A DNA stretch of 64,000 nt from contig DEQR01000045.1 of assembly GCA_002360535.1 (NCBI GenBank), positions 1 through 64,000 on the forward strand. Direction: 5' to 3'. This document shows positions 40,282-47,567 of the stretch, in pieces. The stretch comes from Thiobacillus sp. UBA3361 (GTDB lineage: Bacteria; Pseudomonadota; Gammaproteobacteria; Burkholderiales; Thiobacillaceae). Below the pieces are notes generated by a model. The model was not told where the DNA came from and searched no databases. It was given only the letters and a program-made list of their open reading frames with translations. The translations under genes were made by a program, and so were the position numbers. Each line of letters starts with the position of its first letter. The first letter of the stretch is position 1.

Positions 40282-40653
40282 TCAGATCACACTGCCGAAG
40301 CTCCTGTCCACCGCGCCGGTCGGTGCGGCCAGGCCAGCCAGCCGGCAACCCTGGGCGATGGGACCGCCGGGGAAGAGTACGTAGAGGTGTTTGAGTCCGC
40401 CCTGGGCGTGGAAGCGCTCATCTAGGGCATCGTGCAGGTCCCTGACCTGGACGCTGCCCTCCTCGGCATGGCGCGCGTAATAGTCTTGCAACGAACGGAT
40501 CACCTGCCAATGCTCATCGCCGAGAGGCAGGTGCTCCGCTTGGGCGGTCCTCACGGCAACGGACGGGTTCCAGTCCGCCGGGGCATAGGGGAAGCCAGGT
40601 CGCGGCTCGATTTCCCGGCCAGGCAGGGCATGTTCGAACACGGTGTCTTTCAT
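40282..40653 (-). CDS. DsrC/TusE-family protein retaining only the CysB position
   Basis: 123 residues. DsrC fold: EHWQVIRSLQDYY in the middle and LYVLFPGGPIAQGCRLAGL at the end. C103 sits at the DsrC CysB position, and exactly 11 residues on, where DsrC has CysA in TGCV, this protein has A114 in TGAV followed by eight extra residues. It cannot form the CysA-CysB disulfide or trisulfide of true DsrC; it resembles the regulatory RspA-type paralogues. ATG at 40653 has GAGGAGG seven bases upstream; the ATG at 40659 is too close. It lies 50 bases downstream of a second paralogue. Confidence 0.82.
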   Translation of the reverse strand: MKDTVFEHALPGREIEPRPGFPYAPADWNPSVAVRTAQAEHLPLGDEHWQVIRSLQDYYARHAEEGSVQVRDLHDALDERFHAQGGLKHLYVLFPGGPIAQGCRLAGLAAPTGAVDRSFGSVI

Positions 40654-40703
40654 GGTCATCCTCCTCGTTTCGCGTTGGCGATCTCCTCCTGTCTCGCCGT
40701 TCA

Positions 40704-41021
40704 TCACAGATAGGCCTTGGCCTCCTCGCCGGGATTGGGCAGCCCGGCGATGCGCCAGGCCTCTCTGGCATTAGGGAAAAGCCTTGTCATGCAGGTCGGT
40801 TCCAGACTGCTGAGACGGCAGATGTGGGGCAGGGAGGGCACGGCGCCCGAGTGCAGGTAGCTGGCACGGAGATGGCGCAGCAAGCGCAATTGACACTCAT
40901 CCAGGTCACCGAGGCCATCCAGTCTGGCGATGCGGCGTGCCGCCAGTTCGTTCCAGCCGCCCGCGTCTGTAACGAAGCCGTCCGCATCGAACAATTGCTT
41001 GGCAGGGATCGTTTGGGTCAT
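40704..41021 (-). CDS. DsrC/TusE-like protein lacking both redox cysteines
   Basis: 105 residues. The N-terminus FDADGFVTDAGGWNELAARRIA is typical of DsrC/TusE, and the end LFPNAREAWRIAGLPNPGEE aligns with the conserved FPxGPxxxACKMAGLPKPTGC arm. CysB is replaced by W89 and CysA, 11 residues later, by E100. It has other cysteines (C43, C68, C77), but not in the arm. It cannot carry sulfur in the standard way and is probably regulatory or structural, perhaps pairing with the gene downstream. ATG at 41021 with AGAGGA upstream. Confidence 0.78.
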   Translation of the reverse strand: MTQTIPAKQLFDADGFVTDAGGWNELAARRIARLDGLGDLDECQLRLLRHLRASYLHSGAVPSLPHICRLSSLEPTCMTRLFPNAREAWRIAGLPNPGEEAKAYL

Positions 41022-41138
41022 GGCCGTCCTCTGATATCCGACTTGTATAGTCAACTTATAGCAGACGGGCACAGAACGTCGAGCCCGAGAACACCAGGAT
41101 GGGACATGATCGAGGAACAGCTGTTGGAGGCGGGGGAA

Positions 41139-41217
<79 letters not shown>

Positions 41218-41222
41218 AAAAA

Positions 41223-42191
41223 TCAGAAATCGCGGTTGACCGCGAAGGTTGCCAATTCTAGCAAAGCGTCCTTGTAAACACCATCTGGCAGGTACTCTGC
41301 GGCGGCGATGGCAAGGCCGGCCTCGTCCCTGGCGCACTGGCGCGTGTAGTCCAGCGCGCCGGTCTCCTGGATGGCTTGCAGTATGGTGTCGAATTGATCC
41401 TGCCCCCCATGCTCGATGGCGTGGCGAACCGCGTCGGCCTGTTCTGCGTTTCCCTGCCGCATGACGTGCAGCAGGGGCAGGGTGGGTTTACCTTCAGCCA
41501 GATCGTCGCCGACGTTCTTACCGGTTTGCGCCTTGTCCCCCGAATAGTCCAGCACATCGTCCACCAATTGGAAGGCGGTGCCCAGATGCATGCCGTAACG
41601 GCCCAGCGCGGCCTCGATTTCGGGGCTGGCGCCGTTGACGATGGCGCCCAGACGCCCCGAGGCCTCGAACAGTTTGGCCGTCTTGTAGCGGATCACACGC
41701 AAATAGCCGTCGATGGTCACATCGGGGTCATGGCAGTTCATGAGCTGCAGCACCTCGCCTTCGGCGATGGTGTTGGTGGCGTCGGCCAATATTTCCATGA
41801 CGTGCATGTTTTCGACGGAAACCATCATCTGGAAAGCGCGCGAATAGAGGAAATCACCCACCAGCACGCTGGCCGCGTTGCCGAACAGGGCGTTGGCCGT
41901 CTCCCGGCCGCGGCGCAGATTGGAGGCATCTACCACGTCGTCGTGGAGCAGGGTGGCGGTGTGGATGAACTCCACCACCGCGGCCAGTTCGTGATGGTGC
42001 CGGCCCTCGTAACCCAGCGCGCGGGCACTGAGAATGACCAGCGCTGGACGCAACCGCTTGCCGCCGCTGTGGATGATGTACTCGGCCACCTGCCGGACCA
42101 GGACGACCTCGGAATGCAGGCGCGCGCGGATGACTCCGTCCACCGCAGTCATGTCATCGGCAATTAGCTGACTGTAACGTGGAGGATTCAT
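41223..42191 (-). CDS. ispB: Octaprenyl/polyprenyl diphosphate synthase
   Basis: 322 residues. It makes the side chain of ubiquinone by condensing isopentenyl diphosphates. The first Asp-rich motif is LLHDDVVDAS with RRG two residues on, and the second is FQLVDDVLDYSGD; GGKRLRPALV is the IPP/FPP-binding motif. ATG at 42191 is preferred over the adjacent TTG at 42194. It is followed by tRNA-Pro. The usual divergent neighbours rplU-rpmA-obg are not present; a PEP-CTERM gene lies upstream instead. Confidence 0.94.
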   Translation of the reverse strand: MNPPRYSQLIADDMTAVDGVIRARLHSEVVLVRQVAEYIIHSGGKRLRPALVILSARALGYEGRHHHELAAVVEFIHTATLLHDDVVDASNLRRGRETANALFGNAASVLVGDFLYSRAFQMMVSVENMHVMEILADATNTIAEGEVLQLMNCHDPDVTIDGYLRVIRYKTAKLFEASGRLGAIVNGASPEIEAALGRYGMHLGTAFQLVDDVLDYSGDKAQTGKNVGDDLAEGKPTLPLLHVMRQGNAEQADAVRHAIEHGGQDQFDTILQAIQETGALDYTRQCARDEAGLAIAAAEYLPDGVYKDALLELATFAVNRDF

Positions 42192-42376
42192 CAATGGAGG
42201 CGGTGCGGGAATGTATTCGTGCCCCTTCGGTTGTGAAGCCGGGCGCGTTCGGGATTGGTGAGGGGCGGATTATAGGGGCCGGCCGGGCCCTTCACAATCC
42301 TGGGCAAGCTGCAGCGGGGACAAGGGCGTGCCTGAAGCAAGCGCCTGGGTATTTTCCGCGTTCGTTTCCGAGGGGC

Positions 42377-42862
42377 CTAGCGCCGGGAGCGGCGCTGCCA
42401 GGCAAGTCCGCCCAGCCCCAGAACGATGAGGGCCAGGGTGGCCGGCTCCGGAAGGGGTTGATCCAACAGAGTCGCGCGGCCCTGAAAGATGGCCTCCCCG
42501 CTGCCTGCCGTCGATACGTAGTAGTAGCTCAACACACCGTCATAGGCCTGAGGATCGACATCGTCGTAGATCAACAGCCTGGGCGCGGAATTGATGTCCA
42601 AGAGCAGGCCGATGAGCGGATCGGCGCCGGTGCCTGCCTGGAATTGGGTGACGGATTGTTCGTCCCAAGCCGGGACCTGGTCGAAGGAAAAACCGGTCAG
42701 CGACCATTGCCAGACGCTGTTCGTCTGGTTTCCCGTCAACTCCATCGCGATCTTGCCGTTGCTGCCCAGGCTCAGGTCGTAGGTCAGCACGTCGGCACGG
42801 GCCACTGACAGGCAGGCAACCACGGCCAGCATGGATATGAGGGTGAGGCTTCGCTTGTTCAT
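42377..42862 (-). CDS. Small PEP-CTERM exported protein
   Basis: 161 residues. Signal peptide 1-24 ending ARA, then a 105-residue beta-rich domain with no recognised family, and the classical sorting signal LPEPATLALIVLGLGGLAW followed by QRRSRR at the very end. Exosortase would cleave at PEP and the protein reach the envelope or extracellular matrix. The ATG at 42862 is chosen because it begins the signal peptide. A near-perfect sigma-54 promoter lies 34 bases upstream. No exosortase gene is in the window. Confidence 0.88.
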   Translation of the reverse strand: MNKRSLTLISMLAVVACLSVARADVLTYDLSLGSNGKIAMELTGNQTNSVWQWSLTGFSFDQVPAWDEQSVTQFQAGTGADPLIGLLLDINSAPRLLIYDDVDPQAYDGVLSYYYVSTAGSGEAIFQGRATLLDQPLPEPATLALIVLGLGGLAWQRRSRR

Positions 42863-42895
42863 GGAAATCAATAAGTGTGAAGGTGCAAGCGAAAA

Positions 42896-42911
42896 AGCAA
42901 GTGCTGTGCCA
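42896..42911 (-). promoter_or_regulatory. Sigma-54 (-24/-12) promoter of the PEP-CTERM gene
   Basis: On the minus strand TGGCAC (42911-42906), five bases, TTGCT (42900-42896): the exact -24/-12 consensus TGGCAC-N5-TTGCW. Transcription would start about 12 bases on, giving a leader of about 20 bases before the ATG at 42862. A sigma-54 activator is encoded at 60687-62114. Confidence 0.85.
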
Positions 42912-43004
42912 TGATGTAAGCCATTGATATTCAATGGGCTACTAACCTAGGGAGAATTCTGTTATTGCCGGGTGGCAATGGTTGTGCGCGTGCGCGCGAT
43001 GGTT

Positions 43005-43080
43005 TGGTGCCGGCGAGAGGAGTCGAACCCCCGACCTTCGCATTACGAATGCGCTGCTCTACCAACTGAGCTACGCCGGC
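43005..43080 (-). tRNA. tRNA-Thr (anticodon CGT)
   Basis: Minus strand GCCGGCG pairs with CGCCGGC, followed by A and encoded CCA. D-arm AGCTCAGTTGGTAGAGC, anticodon arm GCGCATTCGTAATGCG with anticodon CGT, T-arm GGTTCGACTCC. The anticodon arm is identical to that of E. coli thrW as I recall it. 76 bases with CCA. Confidence 0.95.
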
Positions 43081-43132
43081 AATAAGAGCGGATTGCCACA
43101 GCGAAATTGCCTTGGCGAGGGCGCGGAGTATA

Positions 43133-43633
43133 TCAGACGCGGATAAGGCCGTGGTCGCCGGCCGGCCGGATGCGGATGATCACGTCCACATGTTCTGCGA
43201 CCGTTCCCGCCGGTGTTTTGGGCAAATCTTGCAGTTGCAGATTGGCGGCTTCGATGTCGATGAGTTCACCGGTTTCGACGTTGTAGAAATGATGGTGCGG
43301 TTCGGTGTTGGGGTCGTAGAACACGCGCCCGGCTTCGACGATGACCTCCCGTATCAGCCCCTTTTCCAGCAGCAGTTTGAGGGTGTTGTAGATCGTGGCT
43401 TTGGAGGATTCGCTTTGCTCCAGATTGACGGCGCCGAGCAATTGATCGGCTGAGAGATGGGTGCGCCGCGAGAACAATACCCGGCTGATTTCAACGCGTT
43501 GCCGCGTGGGCATAATGCCATGCTGGCGCAGCAGGTCAGCCACCATGTCCCGGTCCGTCGGTTGAATTTCACACTCGCTCACGTCATCACACACTGAAAG
43601 CGCACGCATTACAGATTCATTTAACCGGGCCAT
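43133..43633 (-). CDS. Fur-family metalloregulator, Irr/PerR-like
   Basis: 166 residues. Winged helix with MPTRQRVEISRVLFSRRTHLSADQLL and SKATIYNTLKLLLEKGLI; dimerisation domain with VFYDPNTEPHHHFYNVETGELIDI. The HHHF metal motif is present, but the CxxC structural zinc pairs of classical Fur are missing (NVETG in place of CxxCG), as in Irr- and some PerR-like members. It probably senses iron/haem or peroxide. Start 43633 is the longest ATG; Met 9 (43609) is possible, and neither has a clear ribosome site. It lies next to tRNA-Thr with no obvious target gene. Confidence 0.85.
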   Translation of the reverse strand: MARLNESVMRALSVCDDVSECEIQPTDRDMVADLLRQHGIMPTRQRVEISRVLFSRRTHLSADQLLGAVNLEQSESSKATIYNTLKLLLEKGLIREVIVEAGRVFYDPNTEPHHHFYNVETGELIDIEAANLQLQDLPKTPAGTVAEHVDVIIRIRPAGDHGLIRV

Positions 43634-43742
43634 ATGCCGATGTCAAGCCAAGCTTGCCACCGGCAGCCGGATCAACAGCATAAGTAGGGCTGGGTCCCGG
43701 CACCGGCGTGGTTAACGAGCGGGCGGGCGAATAGCGGCGGAG

Positions 43743-44849
43743 TCAGTGCGACCGCCAGGCATAGTCGGACATGCCGTTGCCCGCCTCCTGCTCCAGCAGC
43801 AGGTGTGTCAATCGATCCGCGCTGGCCGGTGCCATGGTGACCCCGTAGCGGTAATGCCCGCCGTTCAGGTAAAGATTGCCGATGGTGGGGTGACGGGCGA
43901 TGATCGGGACGTTCCCGCCCGATCCTGGCCGTAGCCCTGACCAATGGCGGATCGGCTCGATCCCCCGCAACCATGACAGGGTTTCCCAGGCGAACCGGCG
44001 AAGTTCCGCGTAAGCGGCGCCGGTGGTGGCCTTGTCGAAACCCACGTCTTCCAGGGTGCTGCCGGCCAGGATGTGCCCGTCGGCCCTGGGCACCAGATAT
44101 TTGCCTTGCCGATAGACGATGCAGGGCAGCCGCCCGGGGGCATCCCTGAACAGCAGGATCTGACCGCGGATGGGCTTGATCGGAACGCTGACGCCCAGTT
44201 CCTCAAGTACCTCGGCTGACCAGGCGCCGGCGCAGATGACCACATGCGTGCAGGCGAGTTCTTCCTGGCCGGCGAGTACATGGGTGATGCGATCGTTCCG
44301 CAAGCGCAATGAAATCCTTGCCTGCTCCGCATGGATGCGCACTCCCAAGGTCTCGGCCAGGCTCGCCATACCCCGTACCAGCCTGGGGTTGCGCAATTGA
44401 GCCACCTCCGGCAGCCAGACGTGGGCGGCGGAGCGTTCATCACACGCCAGCACCTCGGGAGAGACGGCAGACTGAATACATGGAGGGATTTCCTGTCCGG
44501 AATGGCCAAGCCAGCCCTGCACCCGGCACCACTCCAAAGCACGATCCGCCGCGGGCACACCGAGGGCCAGCATGCCGCTCACCCGGTACTCCGGGTCGAT
44601 GCCCGTATGCCGCCAGATATCGTCCGCCCAGATAGGCCACAGGCGCCGGCCCTCCTCGACAAGCCGCTGGACAGCCTCCGGGTAATCCCAGGGCAGCAGC
44701 GAGGACAGGATGCCAGCCCCCGCCCAACTGGATTCCCGACCCGGCGAACCCCGCTCCAGCACGCTGACGCGAACACCGGCGCGAGCGAGGCTACAGGCCG
44801 TGCTCAGGCCGACGATGCCGGCGCCGATAATGATGGCGTGCGGGCTCAT
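43743..44849 (-). CDS. thiO: Glycine oxidase ThiO (FAD)
   Basis: 368 residues. N-terminal Rossmann FAD motif IIIGAGIVGLSTACSLA, ERGSPGRESSWAGAGILS (ThiO/DadA loop), VVICAGAWSAEV, PIRGQILLF, and YLNGGHYRYGVTMAPASADRL at the C-terminus. It oxidises glycine to iminoacetate for thiazole synthesis in thiamine formation. No thiG or thiS gene is adjacent. It is divergent from the pilin operon, whose first start is about 120 bases away. Confidence 0.9.
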   Translation of the reverse strand: MSPHAIIIGAGIVGLSTACSLARAGVRVSVLERGSPGRESSWAGAGILSSLLPWDYPEAVQRLVEEGRRLWPIWADDIWRHTGIDPEYRVSGMLALGVPAADRALEWCRVQGWLGHSGQEIPPCIQSAVSPEVLACDERSAAHVWLPEVAQLRNPRLVRGMASLAETLGVRIHAEQARISLRLRNDRITHVLAGQEELACTHVVICAGAWSAEVLEELGVSVPIKPIRGQILLFRDAPGRLPCIVYRQGKYLVPRADGHILAGSTLEDVGFDKATTGAAYAELRRFAWETLSWLRGIEPIRHWSGLRPGSGGNVPIIARHPTIGNLYLNGGHYRYGVTMAPASADRLTHLLLEQEAGNGMSDYAWRSH

Positions 44850-44966
44850 CGCCGGCGGATTGACCGGTTATACATTGCAATCAACCAGTTGTCGTTCATG
44901 GGTGGCAAGCTTGACGGATACGTTGTTAGATTCGAAATGCGTGGAATGGAAACGAAAAGCAATGAT

Positions 44967-45479
44967 ATGAGCAAGCAATACGGCCTGACCCTGATTGAAT
45001 TGCTGGTCACCCTGGCGATTCTGGCCATCCTGATGACACTCGCCCTGCCGTCGTTCCGGGATTTCTTCTCCAGCAACCGGATCGCGGCAGCCACCAGCGA
45101 TTTTGTCACCAGCCTCAACCTGGCGCGCAGCGAAGCGATCCGCCGCGGCGCGCAGGTGACCATGCTCAGCACCAACGGCAGCGGCGACTGGGGCGGGGGG
45201 TGGACAATGTTCGTGGACACGGATCGCGACGAAGTCTTCGACGCTGGCGAGGAACGACTGCGGATGGCCAATGCGCTCAGCGTACCCACCACGCTCTATG
45301 GGGACGGGAATTTCACCAGTTTCATCGCCTTCCTGCCGACCGGACGCATTACCAATAACGTGGGGGGGAGCTTCGCGATCTGCCACGATGATTCCACCAG
45401 CGGCGCCAAGTCGATCACCGTCATCGGCACCGGGCGGGTCAGGGTCAGCAACAGTGCAGCCGATTGTCTGGTGCCATGA
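44967..45479 (+). CDS. fimT: Minor pseudopilin FimT/GspH
   Basis: 170 residues from the ATG at 44967. Type III signal QYG|LTLIELLVTL with a long N-terminal helix, then a GspH/FimT beta domain. A calcium-loop-like DTDRDEVFDAGEE appears near residue 80. Prepilin peptidase would cleave after Gly. Start choice is uncertain: ATGs at 44937 and 44946 are also in frame and no ribosome site stands out; 44967 gives the usual short leader. First gene of the minor-pilin operon; overlaps pilV by four bases. Confidence 0.85.
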   Translation: MSKQYGLTLIELLVTLAILAILMTLALPSFRDFFSSNRIAAATSDFVTSLNLARSEAIRRGAQVTMLSTNGSGDWGGGWTMFVDTDRDEVFDAGEERLRMANALSVPTTLYGDGNFTSFIAFLPTGRITNNVGGSFAICHDDSTSGAKSITVIGTGRVRVSNSAADCLVP

Positions 45480-45928
45480 TGAGCAACGCCAAACACAAAC
45501 AGGCCGGGGTGAGCATGCTGGAAGTGCTCGTGGCCATCCTGGTCCTATCCCTCGGTTTGTTGGGCCTGGGCGGGTTGCAGGCCACCGGCCTGCGCAACAG
45601 CTACAGCGCCTATCTGCGCGCCCAGGCCGCCCAGTTCGCCTTCGACATGACCGACCGCATGCGCGCCAATCGGCAGGCGGCCATTGCCGGCTCGTACGAT
45701 CTGGCCATGAACGCCAGTGCGCCGACCGGCACCAACCTGCCGGACAAGGACCGGGCCGAGTGGTTGGCCCTGCTGGGAAACCTGCCCGGCGGTGACGGCT
45801 CGATCTCCGTATCCAACAATGGCACCACTCGTATCGTTGTGCAGTGGAATGACAGACGGTCGGCTACGGATCAAACAGAGGCTGCCACATTGAGTACAAC
45901 TCAATTAGTCGTGGATACGCGGATATGA
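45476..45928 (+). CDS. pilV: Type IV pilus modification protein PilV
   Basis: 150 residues. Leader KHKQAG|VSMLEVLVAILVLSLGLLGLGGLQ, the PilV/PilI signature with Glu at +5 and a long hydrophobic helix, then a small beta domain. ATG at 45476 overlaps the fimT stop (ATGA); a second ATG at 45479 follows directly. A minor pilin for the tip-priming complex in the inner membrane and pilus. Stop overlaps pilW by four bases. Confidence 0.9.
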   Translation: MMSNAKHKQAGVSMLEVLVAILVLSLGLLGLGGLQATGLRNSYSAYLRAQAAQFAFDMTDRMRANRQAAIAGSYDLAMNASAPTGTNLPDKDRAEWLALLGNLPGGDGSISVSNNGTTRIVVQWNDRRSATDQTEAATLSTTQLVVDTRI

Positions 45929-47031
45929 GCTCACACCAATCCATTGCTTCATTGGGGGCATCCTGGAAAGAGAGAGGGCTCACTCTCGTCGAACTGCTCG
46001 TTGGCATGGCCTTGGGGCTGATCGTGCTGGCGGCCATCGGCTACATCTACTCCGGCAGCCGGCAATCCTATGTGCAACAGGACAACCTGGCGCGTTTGCA
46101 GGAAAACGGACGCTATGCCCTGGAACTGCTGGGCCAGGAGATCCGCATGGCGGGCTATATCGGTTGCCCGAACATTGGTATGGTCACCCCGACCGTGCAG
46201 GCCAACAATGCGCCGTTCACCTCCCTTGGGTTGACCGGCGCCCTCGTTCGTCCAGTCACCGGTGTACTGGCGGATGGCATTAACAACGCCGTGACCACCA
46301 ATATTTCCACCAACCAAGTGTCGGGTACCGATCTATTGATCATCCATCGTGCCTCGGGCACCGGCTTCCCGCTGTCAGCCAATATGGTCACCACGGCGGA
46401 TGCCATCCAGATGACGGGCAGTCCGCGCGGGCTTAAACACGGCGACAACAATGTGCTGGTGATCTCCGACTGCACCCAGGCCGACATTTTCTGTGCCTCC
46501 TCCGTCGCACCCGTGAATCCTGATGGGGCAAACGCCACCGTCGGCCACGACGGATCGGCCGGCGCCTGCAACAACGCCTCGACCCTGAGCAAGATCTATC
46601 GCACCAACGCCATGGTCATGGGACTGGAGACGGCGGTTTACTACATCCGCAACCAGTCCACTGGCAATCCCGCCCTCTATGTGACCCGCTGGGCTCCCGA
46701 TGCCGCCGCTGGGGGGGATACGGACGAGGTCCTGCCCAACGTGGAGAACATGCGCGTCTATTTCGGTCTGGACACCGACAACAACGGCTCGGTGGACCAG
46801 TATGTGCGGTCGGCGGCGGTGGGCAACTGGGCCCAGGTGCGCGCGGTGCGCGTCAGCCTGCTCATGCGCAGTTCGGACAATGGCGTTGCGCCGCAAGCCC
46901 AGACCTATGTCTATGACGCAAACGGCGACGGCACACCCGAGGCCATTACCGCCGCCTCCTCGGATCGTCGCCTCCGGCAGGTCTATACGACGACGGTGGC
47001 CATCCGCAATCGGGCGATGGGGGGTATCTGA
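45925..47031 (+). CDS. pilW: Type IV minor pilin PilW
   Basis: 368 residues. Prepilin motif WKERG|LTLVELLVGMALGLIVLAAIGYIYSGS, then QQDNLARLQENGRYALELLGQEIRMAGYIGC, the usual PilW region. Two EF-hand-like loops are seen: DTDNNGSVDQ near 288 and DANGDGTPE near 332, which could bind Ca2+. It starts in the pilV stop (ATGA) and ends in the pilX start (TGATG). Part of the minor-pilin complex that primes pilus assembly. Confidence 0.92.
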   Translation: MSSHQSIASLGASWKERGLTLVELLVGMALGLIVLAAIGYIYSGSRQSYVQQDNLARLQENGRYALELLGQEIRMAGYIGCPNIGMVTPTVQANNAPFTSLGLTGALVRPVTGVLADGINNAVTTNISTNQVSGTDLLIIHRASGTGFPLSANMVTTADAIQMTGSPRGLKHGDNNVLVISDCTQADIFCASSVAPVNPDGANATVGHDGSAGACNNASTLSKIYRTNAMVMGLETAVYYIRNQSTGNPALYVTRWAPDAAAGGDTDEVLPNVENMRVYFGLDTDNNGSVDQYVRSAAVGNWAQVRAVRVSLLMRSSDNGVAPQAQTYVYDANGDGTPEAITAASSDRRLRQVYTTTVAIRNRAMGGI

Positions 47032-47543
47032 TGCGGACGCATTACCGGACTCAATCCTTCCCGTCCAGGCATCGCCAGGCAGGCGCAGCCCTCGTGGTGG
47101 GGCTGATCTTCATCGTGCTCCTCACCATGCTGGGCATCAGCGCCTTCGGCATCAGCAGTCTGGAGGAGCGCATGGCCGGCCACAGCCGTGACCGCATGCT
47201 CGCTTTCCAGGCCGCCGAGGCCGCCTTGCGCGACTGCGAGGACAACGGCCTGGCCAATGGCTATGTGGTGTACAACTCCCAGAACCCCGCCCGCTGGAGC
47301 AGTGGAAATGCGGTTTGGACAGGCACCAATTCCACTTCATACACCGGAACGGTCACCGGTGTATCTGCCGCCCCTCGCTGCATCCTGGAAGAGATGGAAC
47401 GTCAGGAATGCGTCGTCGGAGGCAGCCTCGCCTCCCATACAGCCACCAGCGGCAGCTTTCTCTACCGCGTCACCGCCCGCGGTGTGGGATCAAGTCCCAA
47501 CACCGTGGTGATGCTGCAGACGGTGTTTCATGCCTGCAACTGA
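47031..47543 (+). CDS. pilX: Type IV pilus assembly protein PilX
   Basis: 170 residues. PilX-type N-terminus RHRQAGAALVVGLIFIVLLTMLGISAFGISSLEERMAG with Gly before AALVV, as in PilX (no Glu at +5), then FQAAEAALRDCE and a beta domain with cysteines. ATG at 47031 overlaps the pilW stop by one base. PilX works with PilY1 in assembly and surface contact. Confidence 0.92.
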   Translation: MRTHYRTQSFPSRHRQAGAALVVGLIFIVLLTMLGISAFGISSLEERMAGHSRDRMLAFQAAEAALRDCEDNGLANGYVVYNSQNPARWSSGNAVWTGTNSTSYTGTVTGVSAAPRCILEEMERQECVVGGSLASHTATSGSFLYRVTARGVGSSPNTVVMLQTVFHACN

Positions 47544-47567
47544 ACAACATGAATGAAGGAATCCGCC

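Noticed and set aside
42192..42376. Search for rplU/rpmA, the usual divergent neighbours of ispB
   Set aside because: No ribosomal-protein reading frame or motif is present in the 185 bases; the next gene is the PEP-CTERM protein.
42964..42979. ATTGCC/GGCAAT hairpin as terminator of tRNA-Thr
   Set aside because: No T-tract follows on the minus strand, and a weak 6-bp stem is likely by chance.
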